The notes: generated by a model from the letters alone, not told the origin. DNA of 64,000 bases from Paeniglutamicibacter psychrophenolicus (GCF_017876575.1 NZ_JAGIOE010000001.1:1674001-1738000), one strand, 5' to 3'. Positions 28,331-37,759 are shown, numbered from the stretch's first letter. A program made the numbers and translations.

Positions 28331-30016
28331 CTACAGGCCCAGTTCGGCCAGTGCCGGCAGCGCCTCGCGCACCGCGGTGCGTGCTGCCTCGGCGCTCGGT
28401 GCGGCCAGGGCCAGCTGAGCCAATTCGCCGGCGCGGTCCAGCGTGACGGTCTTGAGCACCGCGGCCACGGAGGCCAGCGAGCGGGCGGACATCGACAGGG
28501 TCGAGACGCCCAAACCAACCAGCACCACGGCCAGTGCCGGATCCGCCGCGGCCTCGCCGCAGACGCCCACGGGTTTGTGGTTGCCCTCGGCGCGTGAGCC
28601 GGCGACAGTCAATTCGATCAGGCGCAGCACCGCGGGCTGCCATGGGTTGTTCAGCGCGGCCAGCGGGCCGAGCTGCCGGTCCGCGGCCATGGTGTACTGC
28701 GTCAGGTCGTTGGTGCCCAGGGACGCGAAGGACACCTGGCCCAGGATGGACTCGGAGCTCAGTGCCGCGGAGGGGACCTCGACCATCACCCCGGGGATGG
28801 ACAGTCCCGCGTCGGCGCACATTGCGGCGAAGTCGGCAGCCTCGGACGGCGTGGAAATCATCGGGGCCATGACCCACACCTCGGCCTCGGAGCCGGCGGA
28901 TGCGGTGGCGATGGCGGAGAGCTGGCGGGCCAGCACCCCGGGCGAGGTGGTGTCGGTGCGGTAGCCGCGCACGCCCAGTGCGGGGTTGGGTTCCGAGGCG
29001 TCGGTGAGGAACGGCAGCGGCTTGTCGGCACCCGCGTCCAGCGTGCGCACCACGACCTTCTTGGATCCGAAGGCGTCGAAGACGGCCTTGTACTCGGCGA
29101 CCTGCTCCTCGATGGACGGCTCGGTGTCGCGGCCCAGGAAGCAGAATTCGGTGCGCAGCAGCCCCACGCCCTGGGCACCGGCCGCAGCGGCCTTCACCGC
29201 GTCCTTGCCGCCGCCGACATTGGCCAGCAGCGGAACCAGGTGCCCGTCGGCCATCACGCCGTTGCCGTCAAAGACCGAGAGCAGCGCTGCGTTCTTCAGC
29301 CAGGCGTCCACGGCCGCGCGCTCGGTGTCGCCCGGGGAGGTGGAAATGGTTCCGGCGGCGCCGTCGACGAAGACCACGGTGCCGGATTCCAGCGCCTCCA
29401 GTCCCTTGGCCGCGACGATGGCGGTCAATCCCATGGCGCGGGCGATGATGGCGGTGTGCGACTGCGGTCCGCCGCCGGTGGTCAGCAGGGCAACGACCTT
29501 TGCCGGGTCCAGCGTGGCGGTGTCCGCCGGGGCCAGGTCCTCGGCCACCAGGATGAAAGGGTCAGTCGAATCGGGGATGCCGGGGGCGGGGACCCCGCGC
29601 AATGCGGCCACGATGCGGGCGCGGACGTCCAGCACGTCGGTGGCGCGTTCGGCCATGTAGCCGCCGAGGGTGATGAGCATCTGGGCGACGGTTTCGCCCG
29701 ACTCCCAGATGCCGCGTTCGGCCGAAAGGCCGGTGGTGATCAGCTTGTTTGCACCCTTGAGCAGCATCGAGTCGGTGGCCATCTGCGCGGTGGCCTCAAG
29801 CACGGCCTTGGCCTCGGGGCTGGCGGTTGCGGCGCGGGTGCGCAGGTCCTTCTGCACGGACGCGGCGGCCTCCTTGAGCCCGGCGATGGCCTGCTCCGCG
29901 GTGACCGCGGCGTCCAGCTTCTCGCCGGCCGGCGGCTCGGAAAGCGCCGGGGGCATATGCCGGATGGTTCCGATGACGCGTCCGGGCATGACGCCCACTC
30001 CGGAGAAGTTTTGCAC
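28331..30016 (-). CDS. ptsI: PTS enzyme I (phosphoenolpyruvate-protein phosphotransferase)
   Basis: Cytoplasmic enzyme of 561 residues that autophosphorylates from PEP and charges HPr. The phosphohistidine motif GGGPQSHTAIIARAMG places His at about residue 187; the PEP-binding domain shows GLLRTEFCFLGR, VVVRTLDAGADKP, SFASLGTNDLTQYTMAADR and the catalytic Cys in PVGVCGEAA. The GTG at 30016 is chosen because GAGGAA precedes it and the protein then begins QNFSGVGVMPG, a normal enzyme I start. Divergent from the TetR gene. Confidence 0.95.
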   Translation of the reverse strand: MQNFSGVGVMPGRVIGTIRHMPPALSEPPAGEKLDAAVTAEQAIAGLKEAAASVQKDLRTRAATASPEAKAVLEATAQMATDSMLLKGANKLITTGLSAERGIWESGETVAQMLITLGGYMAERATDVLDVRARIVAALRGVPAPGIPDSTDPFILVAEDLAPADTATLDPAKVVALLTTGGGPQSHTAIIARAMGLTAIVAAKGLEALESGTVVFVDGAAGTISTSPGDTERAAVDAWLKNAALLSVFDGNGVMADGHLVPLLANVGGGKDAVKAAAAGAQGVGLLRTEFCFLGRDTEPSIEEQVAEYKAVFDAFGSKKVVVRTLDAGADKPLPFLTDASEPNPALGVRGYRTDTTSPGVLARQLSAIATASAGSEAEVWVMAPMISTPSEAADFAAMCADAGLSIPGVMVEVPSAALSSESILGQVSFASLGTNDLTQYTMAADRQLGPLAALNNPWQPAVLRLIELTVAGSRAEGNHKPVGVCGEAAADPALAVVLVGLGVSTLSMSARSLASVAAVLKTVTLDRAGELAQLALAAPSAEAARTAVREALPALAELGL

Positions 30017-30119
30017 TTGAGTTCCTCGTTCCCGTGGGTTGCTCTTGGGTTGTCCGTTGCGCGATGCAGACGATGACCACGCAGGACTCGAGCATAAACT
30101 CAAGCTGTGATCCCCTTCA

Positions 30120-30134
30120 TATAGCAATGCTATA
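30120..30134. promoter_or_regulatory. Palindromic TetR operator candidate
   Basis: TATAGCA-A-TGCTATA is a perfect 7+1+7 palindrome located 18 bases before the TetR ATG and about 100 bases from the ptsI start. It likely overlaps the regulator's own promoter and could also control the divergent ptsI gene. Confidence 0.7.
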
Positions 30135-30152
30135 GGTGCTAGGGTAGCAGTC

Positions 30153-30875
30153 ATGAGTCTAGACATCCAGCTTCCGCCGAGGGAGCGACTGCTGCAGGCA
30201 GCCGTCGAGCTCTTGGCCAATTCGGACGGGGCTCCGGTCTCCACCCGGAAGATCACCGAGCTGGCGGGGGTCACGGCGCCGACGCTGTACCACCACTTCG
30301 GGGACAAGGAAGGCCTGTTCGACGCGGTCGTTGCCGTCGGTTTCGAGCAGTACGTGGCCAGTGAAATGGACCTTGAACCCACCGGGAAGCCGCTGGACGA
30401 CGTGCGGCGCATGTGGGACCAGCACGTGCGCTTCGGCATCGAGAAACCGCACCTGTACCTGGTGATGTTCGGCAAGGTCAGGCCCGGGAACCGTTCCAAC
30501 AGGGTCTCGGAGGCGGAGGCGCTGCTGCGCGGGAAGCTCGACCGGGCCGCGGAAGCCGGGCACCTGAACGTGCCCCCGGCCGACGCGGTGCGCAGCATCC
30601 TGGCCGCGAACATCGGGGTCACCCTGATGCTCATCTCCGAGCCGGAGAAGGAGCGGAACTTCGAGCTGTCCGACATGACGCGCGATGCCGTGATCACCGC
30701 GGTGTCCTCGGAGGCCGGCATTGCCGACTCCGCCACCCCGGTGGGTGCCTCCGCGGTCGTCGTGGCCGCCATCGCGCTGAACGCCGCGCTGGAGTCCTCG
30801 AACCCGCAGCAACTTTCCAACACCGAAATGAAGATGTTCCTCGAATGGCTGCATCGCATCTCCAAGACGACATAA
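30153..30875 (+). CDS. TetR-family transcriptional regulator
   Basis: Regulator of 240 residues. The N-terminal helix-turn-helix is clear: RERLLQAAVELLA, STRKITELAGVTAPTLYHHFGDKEGLFDAVV. The C-terminal ligand domain is not specific. It is encoded between the general PTS gene ptsI (divergent) and the mannitol genes mtlA-mtlD (60 bases downstream, same strand), so it is a plausible regulator of mannitol uptake; mannitol operons elsewhere are often run by other regulator families, so this is inference from position. Confidence 0.9.
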   Translation: MSLDIQLPPRERLLQAAVELLANSDGAPVSTRKITELAGVTAPTLYHHFGDKEGLFDAVVAVGFEQYVASEMDLEPTGKPLDDVRRMWDQHVRFGIEKPHLYLVMFGKVRPGNRSNRVSEAEALLRGKLDRAAEAGHLNVPPADAVRSILAANIGVTLMLISEPEKERNFELSDMTRDAVITAVSSEAGIADSATPVGASAVVVAAIALNAALESSNPQQLSNTEMKMFLEWLHRISKTT

Positions 30876-30935
30876 CCGTCCACACACGTCGGTTCCTTCC
30901 CTGCGACGGCGCAGGACAAACGATTAGGAAAAATC

Positions 30936-32927
30936 ATGGCAACACAAACTGAGGCGGCCACCCGCGGCGGCCTGCGGGTCGGGGTGCAGAAGTTCGGCAC
31001 TTTCCTCTCGGGAATGATCATGCCCAACATCGGGGCGTTCATCGCCTGGGGGTTGATCACCGCGCTGTTCATCCCCGCCGGCTACTTCCCCAACGAGGAC
31101 CTCGGGGCGCTCGTGGGGCCGATGATCACCTACCTGCTGCCGTTGCTGATCGGCTACACCGGCGGCAAGATGGTCCACGGCGTGCGCGGCGGGGTGCTCG
31201 GCGCGATCGCCACCATGGGCGTGATCGTCGGCGCCGACATCCCGATGTTCATCGGCGCGATGATCATGGGCCCGCTGGCGGCCTACGTCATGAAGCGGCT
31301 GGACCGGATCTGGGAAGGGAAGGTCAAGCCGGGCTTCGAAATGCTCATCGACAACTTCTCCGCCGGCATCGTCGGTGCCTTCATGGCCGTCGTCGGGCTG
31401 TGGGTGGTCAAGCCGCTGGTGGAGGCCTTCTCCATCGGAGCCGGCAACGTCGTCCAGTTCCTGGTCGCCCACGGGCTGCTGCCGCTGACCAGCATCTTCA
31501 TCGAGCCGGCCAAGGTCCTGTTCCTGAACAACGCCGTCAACCACGGCATCCTCACCCCGCTGGGCACCGAGCAGGCCCTGGAGCAGGGCAAGTCCATCCT
31601 CTTCCTGCTTGAGGCCAACCCCGGCCCGGGCCTTGGCATCCTGCTGGCCTACTCGTTCTTCGGCAAGGGCCTGGCCAAGGGCTCGGCACCGGGCGCCGCG
31701 GTCATCCAGTTCCTTGGCGGCATCCACGAAATCTACTTCCCGTACGTCCTGATGAAGCCGATCATGATCCTGGCCGCCATCGGCGGCGGCATGACCGGTG
31801 TGTTCATGCTGGTCATCACCGGCGCGGGCCTGCGTGCCCCGGCCGCCCCGGGCAGCATCTTCGCCGTGTTCGCCATGACCCCGCCGGACAGCTTCTTCGG
31901 TGTGGGCCTGTCCGTCACCCTGGCCACCGCCGTGTCATTCCTCATCGGTTCGTTCATCCTCAAGGTCAGCAAGACCCCCGAGGACGACGGCCTGGGCGAT
32001 GCCACCGCCAAGATGGAAGCGATGAAGGGCAAGAAGAGCTCGGTCGCCTTCGCGCTGGCCGGGGACGGGGCCGCCGGCCCGGTCCGCAACGTGGTCTTCG
32101 CCTGCGACGCCGGCATGGGATCGAGCGCCATGGGCGCCTCGGTGCTGCGCAACATGTTCAAGAAGGAAGGGCTGGTGGACGTCAAGGTCACCAACTCGGC
32201 CATCGCGAACCTCTCCGACACCTACGACATCGTGGTCACCCACCAGGACCTGGCAGCCCGCGCCAAGCCCGTGACGGCCAGCGCCGTGCATGTCTCGGTC
32301 GACAACTTCATGAACAGCCCGCGCTACGAGGAAATCGTGGAACTGGTGCGCACCCGCAACGCCGGGCCCGCGGAAACCGTATCCGTGGGTGCCCCGGGCG
32401 CCGCGGACCACGCCGCCAGGCATGCGGCCGCCCCCGCCGAAACCGGGGCCGCCGTTTCGGGTGCACCGGTGCAGGAAACCGCGACCCCGGCACGTGAGGT
32501 GCTGGTCGCCGACAGCGTCGTGCTCACCGGCACCGCCGCGTCGCGCGATGCAGCCATCGACGAGGCCGGAGCCCTGCTGCTGGCACGCGGTGCCGTCAAC
32601 GGGGAATACGTGGCCTCGATGCACACCCGCGAGGCCTCGGTGTCCACCTACATGGGCAACTTCCTGGCCATCCCGCACGGAACCAACGAGGCCAAGGGCA
32701 ATATCGCCAGCTCCGCGGTGTCGATCATCCGCTACCCCGAGGGCATCGACTGGAACGGCAAGGAGGTCAAGTTCGTGGTCGGCATCGCCGGGGTGAACAA
32801 CGAGCACCTGGCCATCCTGTCCTCGATCGCGCGGGTCTTCACCGACAAGGCGCAGGTGGCACGGCTGGAAACCGCCACCACCCGCGAGGAAATCCTGGAC
32901 ATCTTCGGAAAGGTCAACGCATCGTGA
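30936..32927 (+). CDS. mtlA: PTS mannitol-specific enzyme IICBA
   Basis: Membrane permease and kinase of 663 residues that imports mannitol as mannitol 1-phosphate. The IIC domain (about 15-350) has GTFLSGMIMPNIGAFIAWG and IHEIYFPYVLMKP; the IIB domain carries the active cysteine in VFACDAGMGSSAMGAS (Cys390); after an Ala/Pro linker the IIA domain carries the phosphohistidine in AIPHGTNEAKG (His581). All three domains are intact in one chain, as in E. coli MtlA. RBS AGGAAAA precedes the ATG. Its TGA overlaps the GTG of mtlD. Confidence 0.95.
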   Translation: MATQTEAATRGGLRVGVQKFGTFLSGMIMPNIGAFIAWGLITALFIPAGYFPNEDLGALVGPMITYLLPLLIGYTGGKMVHGVRGGVLGAIATMGVIVGADIPMFIGAMIMGPLAAYVMKRLDRIWEGKVKPGFEMLIDNFSAGIVGAFMAVVGLWVVKPLVEAFSIGAGNVVQFLVAHGLLPLTSIFIEPAKVLFLNNAVNHGILTPLGTEQALEQGKSILFLLEANPGPGLGILLAYSFFGKGLAKGSAPGAAVIQFLGGIHEIYFPYVLMKPIMILAAIGGGMTGVFMLVITGAGLRAPAAPGSIFAVFAMTPPDSFFGVGLSVTLATAVSFLIGSFILKVSKTPEDDGLGDATAKMEAMKGKKSSVAFALAGDGAAGPVRNVVFACDAGMGSSAMGASVLRNMFKKEGLVDVKVTNSAIANLSDTYDIVVTHQDLAARAKPVTASAVHVSVDNFMNSPRYEEIVELVRTRNAGPAETVSVGAPGAADHAARHAAAPAETGAAVSGAPVQETATPAREVLVADSVVLTGTAASRDAAIDEAGALLLARGAVNGEYVASMHTREASVSTYMGNFLAIPHGTNEAKGNIASSAVSIIRYPEGIDWNGKEVKFVVGIAGVNNEHLAILSSIARVFTDKAQVARLETATTREEILDIFGKVNAS

Positions 32928-34069
32928 AGGTAGTACATTTTGGGGCAGGGAACATCGGCCGGGGATTCGTCGGGCTGCTGCTGCACGACGCGGGCTACGA
33001 GATCGTGTTTGCCGACGTGGCCGACGCGCTGATCTCCGCGCTGGATGCGGCGGAGAGCTACCAGGTGCACGAGGTCGGACAGGATCCGAAGGTGCGCACG
33101 GTGGACAACTTCCGCGCGCTGAATTCCTCGACCCAGGCCGACGCGGTCATCGACGAGATCGCCACGGCGGACATGGTCACCACGGCGGTCGGCCCGCACA
33201 TCCTGAAGTTCGTCGCCCCGCTGATTGCCGCCGGCATCGCCAAGCGCGACACCGCGCTGGCACCGCTGCAGGTCATGGCGTGCGAGAACGCCATCAACGC
33301 CACGGACATCCTTGAAGCGGCCGTGCGTGCCGACGGCGCCGCCGCTGCGGAGGCGGTAGACGCCAACGCGATCTTCGCCAACACCGCGGTGGATCGCATC
33401 GTGCCGAACCAGGCGCCCGGACAGGGCCTGGACGTCACGGTGGAAACCTTCTTCGAGTGGGTCATCGACAAGACCCCGTTCGGGGATGCAGTGCCCCAGA
33501 TCGGCGGAGCGACGTTCGTGGAGGACCTGGGTCCGTACATCGAGCGCAAGCTCTTCACCGTGAACACCGGGCACGCCTCCACGGCGTACCTGGGCTTTGC
33601 CGCCGGCCTGGAGAAGATCTCCGAGGCGATGGCCGACCCGCAGGTCTTTGCCAAGGTTGCCGCCGTGCTGGCGGAAACGAAGTCCCTGCTGGTGTCCAAG
33701 CACGGCTTTGCCGAGGCCGACCAAGAGGCCTATGTGCAAAAGATCCTGGCCCGGTTCTCCAACGAGTACCTGCCCGACACCGTGGTGCGCGTGGGCCGGG
33801 CGCCGCTGCGCAAGCTCAGCCGGCACGAGCGGTTCATCGGCCCGGCCGCCGAGCTGGCGGAGAACGGCATCAAGCCGGTGGCGCTGCTCGAGGCCATGGC
33901 CGCGGCGTTGCGGTTCAACGATCCGGAAGACACCGAGGCCGCCGAAATGGCGGTGATCCTGGCGGGCAACCCGAGTGAAGCGGCCACCGAGAAGATCACC
34001 GGGCTGGCTGCAGACCACCCGCTCTTCGGATCGGTGAACGAACTGGTCAAGGCCGCGCAGGCCGGCTGA
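32924..34069 (+). CDS. mtlD: Mannitol-1-phosphate 5-dehydrogenase
   Basis: NAD-dependent enzyme of 381 residues that oxidises mannitol 1-phosphate to fructose 6-phosphate. The Rossmann motif GAGNIGRGFVG is at the N-terminus; the catalytic region includes CENAINATD, DRIVPNQ and KLFTVNTGHASTAYLG, all family hallmarks. GTG start at 32924 within the mtlA stop (GTGA). Length matches the family. Last gene of the mannitol operon, followed by a strong terminator. Confidence 0.96.
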   Translation: MKVVHFGAGNIGRGFVGLLLHDAGYEIVFADVADALISALDAAESYQVHEVGQDPKVRTVDNFRALNSSTQADAVIDEIATADMVTTAVGPHILKFVAPLIAAGIAKRDTALAPLQVMACENAINATDILEAAVRADGAAAAEAVDANAIFANTAVDRIVPNQAPGQGLDVTVETFFEWVIDKTPFGDAVPQIGGATFVEDLGPYIERKLFTVNTGHASTAYLGFAAGLEKISEAMADPQVFAKVAAVLAETKSLLVSKHGFAEADQEAYVQKILARFSNEYLPDTVVRVGRAPLRKLSRHERFIGPAAELAENGIKPVALLEAMAAALRFNDPEDTEAAEMAVILAGNPSEAATEKITGLAADHPLFGSVNELVKAAQAG

Positions 34070-34121
34070 TTCCACCATGTGGGTCCGGGCATTGGCCGGG
34101 CTCCTTGAACGGACAGGCATT

Positions 34122-34166
34122 AGGGTGCCGGTTTCCTTCTCCGCTGGAGCAGGAAACCGGCACCCT
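34122..34166 (+). terminator. Terminator of the mannitol operon
   Basis: A perfect 16-bp inverted repeat (34122-34137 with 34151-34166) encloses a loop that can itself form a short stem, and is followed by TTGTCGTTGG. It lies 52 bases after mtlD. Confidence 0.8.
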
Positions 34167-34337
34167 TTGTCGTTGGTCGGGAGCTCGGGGGAGCGCGCCG
34201 GATGCGAGGGCCGGGCATGGGCAGATGCGACGGTGGGCAGCTGCCGGGGGGAGCAGATATTCCCGGCGCCCGTGTCTACAGGGACGCCAAGAAATGCAGC
34301 GCATTTCGACGTCGGGTGATGACCCGCACCGCAGCGG

Positions 34338-34649
34338 CTACAAGGTGGGAATGGTGAGGGCGGCGACCGCCGCGAGGGCGCCGATTCCGAGGAGGATGGC
34401 ACTGCCGGTCGCGACCGTGAGACCCCTGCCTTGTTGTCGTTTGCCGGCAACCACGCCGGTGGTGATGCCTGCCGCGACAGCAAGACCGCAGCCCAGGTAG
34501 GCGATGAGGGCTTCCATTGCGTAATCGGGTACAGGCAGTGGCGGGTCCACGAGCGCGATTGAATACCGCATCGACGCGATGAACAGGAGGACCGCGACAA
34601 CAATTGCGGTCACGGCCGCCGTGCTGGCCCAGGCGGTTGCCTTCGTCAC
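34338..34649 (-). CDS. Small hypothetical membrane protein
   Basis: Protein of 103 residues with three hydrophobic segments (TAAVTAIVVAVLLFIASM, IAYLGCGLAVAAGITTGVV and GSAILLGIGALAAVAAL). The GTG start at 34649 is supported by GGAGGGG eight bases upstream. No family recognised; the arrangement of alternating glycine-rich helices is like small actinobacterial DUF proteins. It lies in the same direction as the HNH gene but 98 bases downstream of it. Confidence 0.7.
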   Translation of the reverse strand: MTKATAWASTAAVTAIVVAVLLFIASMRYSIALVDPPLPVPDYAMEALIAYLGCGLAVAAGITTGVVAGKRQQGRGLTVATGSAILLGIGALAAVAALTIPTL

Positions 34650-34747
34650 GGGTTCCCCTCCATCCCTCAAGGATGATCGTATCTCCCGGCGGGTGGGCGG
34701 CAGCTCGCTGCGGCGACATGGACCTCCCGCCGCGGGTGGAACCGCGG

Positions 34748-36499
34748 TTAGAAGAGGGTGGTTTGGTTTTGCGGCCAGTAGGGGTTGCGGCGGGGGACCT
34801 GCTCGGGGTCCAGGTGCCGGGGCAGCAGGACATGGGGGAGCCCGTTGTGGATGAGCAGGTGCAGCAGGCCGTTGTCGGCCATGTGGTGGTGGCAGGCGCA
34901 GCCGGGGGTCAGCCCGGCGACGCCGGTGCCCCCGCCGGCTGCCCAGCCGTCGATGTGGCATATCTCCAGGTGTTCGGGCGGGACGCTGCAGCCGGGGTAG
35001 AAGCAGCCGCCGTCGCGGGCCAGGACGGCGCGCCGGATGGTGTCGTTGGCCAGGCGCATTTCCCGCCCGACGTCGAGGACCTCGCTTTGCCCGCCCAGCA
35101 CGAGCGGGATGGCGCCGTCGGTGGCCAGTCGCCGGCGGATCTCGCCGATGGGGATTTCCAGTCCGTTGGCGCTCCAGCCGTTGCCCTTGGCCAGGCCCAG
35201 CAGGGTTTCGAGGCGGCAGTGGATGACCAGTTGGGCGGTGGGCAGCCCGGTGGTGCCCCGGGGCGGGGCGCCCTGCGGTGCCCGCATGAGGTTCAGCAGC
35301 AGCTGGAGGTGTCGCTGGGCCGCGGTGAGTCCGTCCGGTCCGGGCTCCGGAGGGGAGCCGGGGTCCGGGTCCGGGAAGGATTCGGCGTTTTCGGGGCGGG
35401 TGAACCAATCCGGGCCGTCCGGGGGAGCCATGGCGGTGCCCGGTTCGGGCCCGGGTGCCTGGCTGGTGCTATCCGTGGTGGTGCCGGTGTTCCATGTGCC
35501 GTTTCCGGTTGCTTCCGTGGTCTTGGTGTCGGAGTTCCCGGCCCCGTTCCCGGCGGTGGGGTTCATGCCGGTGGCCGAGGCGGCGAGCCCCTGGCGGTTT
35601 CCGGCCAGGGTCCGGGGGTTGTCGGCGGCGGCGAAGTGGGAGAGGAAGACCTCGGCATCGGCGTTGAGCATGCAGGCGGAAAAGTGGGTGTAGTGCCGGG
35701 TGCGCTTGGTGACGACGATGCCGGTCCGCTCGCGGATCTCGGCGGGTGACGGGGGCTGCCCGGCGTCGGGGGACTGGTCCAGTTCGTCGCCTATGCCCGC
35801 CAGCAGCCGGCCGGTGTCCCTCGGGATGCCGGCGGCCACGGAACCGGCGACCTTCTCCTCGATCCGGGCGGCGAGGTCCCCGGGGGAAGGCTGGCGGGCG
35901 ATGGCGTGGGCAAGCTTGTCGAGCCGGCGGGCCGCGGCCGAAACCGGTCCCAGGCGTGCGGCCCCGGATTCCAGCGCTTCGGCGAGCCTGGGGTAGCGGG
36001 GTCCGGCGGGGTTGCCGTGGACATCGGTGCCCGGCAGCAGGGAGTTGGCGGCGTGCAGGCGGTGGAGGGCGAGGGTGCGGGGGATGCGCAGGTCGTGTTC
36101 CAGGAAGCCGGAGGTGTCCTTGAAGGGCATGATGCCCCTCGGGACGGTGGCGGGGTCCGCGGGCAGTTCCCGGTTCCCGGCAATGAACGCGGTCGGGTCG
36201 GCTGCGATGGAGCGCACCTCGTCCAGGGACTCGGGCCCCAGGTCCTGGACGAGGGTGCGTTGGGCGGCGCGGGCGGCGCGAAGCTGGGTGATTTCGCCTC
36301 GCTGGTGGGCGCGTTCGACGGTGTGGGCGAGAAGCGCGGCCTGGGTGGGGGAGGTGGTCTCGGCGGCCAGTTCGGCGGCCAGGGCCGCGGCCCGCCATTC
36401 CAGGGCTGCAAGCAGGCGCAGCTTATCGACCGGCGACACTGGGTGTCCCGGCTCGCCACCGGTGGTGGTGAGGGCGTCGATGAGCTGGCATGTTTCCAT
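34748..36499 (-). CDS. DUF222/HNH endonuclease family protein (13E12-like)
   Basis: Protein of 583 residues. The N-terminal half is the helical DUF222 domain (LLAALEWRAAALAAELAAE, ALHRLHAANSLLPGTDV, LDKLAHAIA), followed by a low-complexity Thr/Gly/Pro segment around residues 330-400, and a C-terminal HNH nuclease module: CFYPGCSVPPEHLEICHIDGW followed by a CACHHHMADNG segment, with the zinc-cysteine pair and catalytic histidine present. Such proteins occur in many copies in Micrococcaceae genomes and are related to the mycobacterial 13E12 repeat family; their role is unknown. ATG at 36499 (METCQLIDA). Confidence 0.88.
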   Translation of the reverse strand: METCQLIDALTTTGGEPGHPVSPVDKLRLLAALEWRAAALAAELAAETTSPTQAALLAHTVERAHQRGEITQLRAARAAQRTLVQDLGPESLDEVRSIAADPTAFIAGNRELPADPATVPRGIMPFKDTSGFLEHDLRIPRTLALHRLHAANSLLPGTDVHGNPAGPRYPRLAEALESGAARLGPVSAAARRLDKLAHAIARQPSPGDLAARIEEKVAGSVAAGIPRDTGRLLAGIGDELDQSPDAGQPPSPAEIRERTGIVVTKRTRHYTHFSACMLNADAEVFLSHFAAADNPRTLAGNRQGLAASATGMNPTAGNGAGNSDTKTTEATGNGTWNTGTTTDSTSQAPGPEPGTAMAPPDGPDWFTRPENAESFPDPDPGSPPEPGPDGLTAAQRHLQLLLNLMRAPQGAPPRGTTGLPTAQLVIHCRLETLLGLAKGNGWSANGLEIPIGEIRRRLATDGAIPLVLGGQSEVLDVGREMRLANDTIRRAVLARDGGCFYPGCSVPPEHLEICHIDGWAAGGGTGVAGLTPGCACHHHMADNGLLHLLIHNGLPHVLLPRHLDPEQVPRRNPYWPQNQTTLF

Positions 36500-36667
36500 G
36501 GCACCAGTGTGCGCCGCGGGGCCGGCGGGGCGCGGATAAATGCCGGGGACCTGTGGAGACCGGTCCGGGCAGCATGTGCGGGAAAGCGGCCGCGAACGGT
36601 TGCCCCCGCGGGGAACAAGTCCCATCGGCAGCGGCCGGAACCCGGTATCGCGTGGCAGAATAAAAAC

Positions 36668-37117
36668 ATGGACTCGAACCAACTGCTTGTCAATTCCGCC
36701 ATTGAACAACTGCGGAGCAGGTGGCCAGGGGCGCAGGACTCGGTGGCGGCCGCTGCCGTTGTTCTGGAGGACGGGCAGATCCTGACCAGCGTCAGCTTCG
36801 ACAATTTCAACGCCGCCGCGACGCTGTGCGCCGAGGCCGGCGCGGTCGCCCAGGCCTACACCCTCGGAAAGCGCGTGGTGGCTTCGGCCTGCGTGACCAA
36901 TGGAACCGAAGAAGGAACCTATCAGGTGCTTGCGCCCTGCGGCATCTGCCAAGAGCGCCTGGCCGTCTGGGGACCCGAGGTCCTGGCCGCGGTGCCGGGT
37001 TCGGCGGGAAACGATACGTGGGAAATGCTGACCCTGCGGGAACTGAACCCCTACTACTGGGCAACCTCGTTCACTGCGGACGGACACTGGCCCTCAACCG
37101 CCGAGCACGGGGAATAG
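36668..37117 (+). CDS. Cytidine deaminase-like protein
   Basis: Zinc deaminase of 149 residues. Both halves of the metal site are present: CAEAGAV (Cys54, catalytic Glu56) and PCGICQE (Cys91, Cys94). This Cys-x-Glu / Pro-Cys-x-x-Cys layout is that of small homotetrameric cytidine deaminases and blasticidin-S deaminases. The C-terminus (WEMLTLRELNPYYWATSF) differs from classical Cdd, so the substrate may be another nucleoside. ATG at 36668; no strong RBS. Divergent from the HNH gene. Confidence 0.82.
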   Translation: MDSNQLLVNSAIEQLRSRWPGAQDSVAAAAVVLEDGQILTSVSFDNFNAAATLCAEAGAVAQAYTLGKRVVASACVTNGTEEGTYQVLAPCGICQERLAVWGPEVLAAVPGSAGNDTWEMLTLRELNPYYWATSFTADGHWPSTAEHGE

Positions 37118-37160
37118 GCTTTACGAACCGCCCCGGCATCCAATCAGGGGGCCGGCGCGG

Positions 37161-37628
37161 TCACCAGAGGTCGCGGTCGACCACTGCCGAACGGATCTTG
37201 GCCAGCATGGCCCCGAATTGTTCCTGTTCGGCCACGGATAGCGGGTCGAAGAGCGTTTCGCGCACGAACGAGACGTGGTCGGGGGCCGCGCCGCGAATCG
37301 TTTTCCAGCCTGCCTCGGTCAGCTTGATGTCCTGGCCGCGGCCATCGCAGCTGGAGGCGCAGCGCTCGATCAGGCCCTTGGCCTCCATCCGGCGCAACAG
37401 GTGCGAGACCCGGGAGCGCTCCCATTGCAGCGTCGCGGCCAGGTCGCCCGAGCGCAGCGCGTCGGGAGCTGTCTGCGAAACCGCGGCAAGGACCGCGTAC
37501 TCGCCGCTGGACATCCCGGCGTCGCGGGTGAGCTGGCGATCCATCGCGCTGGGGAAGCCCCAGAGGAATTCCCGGAACTCGAGCCACAGCTGGGCTTCTT
37601 CTTTGTTGAGCCAACGGGGCTCGGACAT
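37161..37628 (-). CDS. MarR-family transcriptional regulator
   Basis: Regulator of 155 residues with the MarR winged helix: SGDLAATLQWERSRVSHLLRRMEAKGLIERCAS and the following wing DGRGQDIKLTEAGW. The ATG at 37628 is preceded by GAGG; a GTG four codons upstream is possible. It diverges from an FMN reductase gene, and two similar palindromes lie between them, which points to autoregulation and control of the reductase. Confidence 0.9.
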   Translation of the reverse strand: MSEPRWLNKEEAQLWLEFREFLWGFPSAMDRQLTRDAGMSSGEYAVLAAVSQTAPDALRSGDLAATLQWERSRVSHLLRRMEAKGLIERCASSCDGRGQDIKLTEAGWKTIRGAAPDHVSFVRETLFDPLSVAEQEQFGAMLAKIRSAVVDRDLW

Positions 37629-37656
37629 GGTGCGCCTCACACTTCTTCATATTTGG

Positions 37657-37716
37657 TTGACATGTCAATTTTCTCGCGGCAGAATGGAGATATCAAGTTT
37701 TAGTTGACACGTCAAC
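37657..37716. promoter_or_regulatory. Pair of TTGAC-type palindromes (MarR operators)
   Basis: TTGACATGTCAA at 37657-37668 is a perfect 12-base palindrome and GTTGACACGTCAAC at 37703-37716 repeats it with the same half-sites TTGAC/GTCAA. They lie between the divergent MarR (start 37628) and FMN reductase (start 37760) genes, spaced about 47 bases apart. Confidence 0.8.
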
Positions 37717-37759
37717 AAACAGCCCGCGTGTCACCCCCCCCAGACCAAGGAGACCCCGC

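Noticed and set aside
36668-37117. Blasticidin-S deaminase resistance gene
   Set aside because: The zinc motifs are shared with ordinary cytidine deaminases and nothing in the context points to antibiotic resistance.
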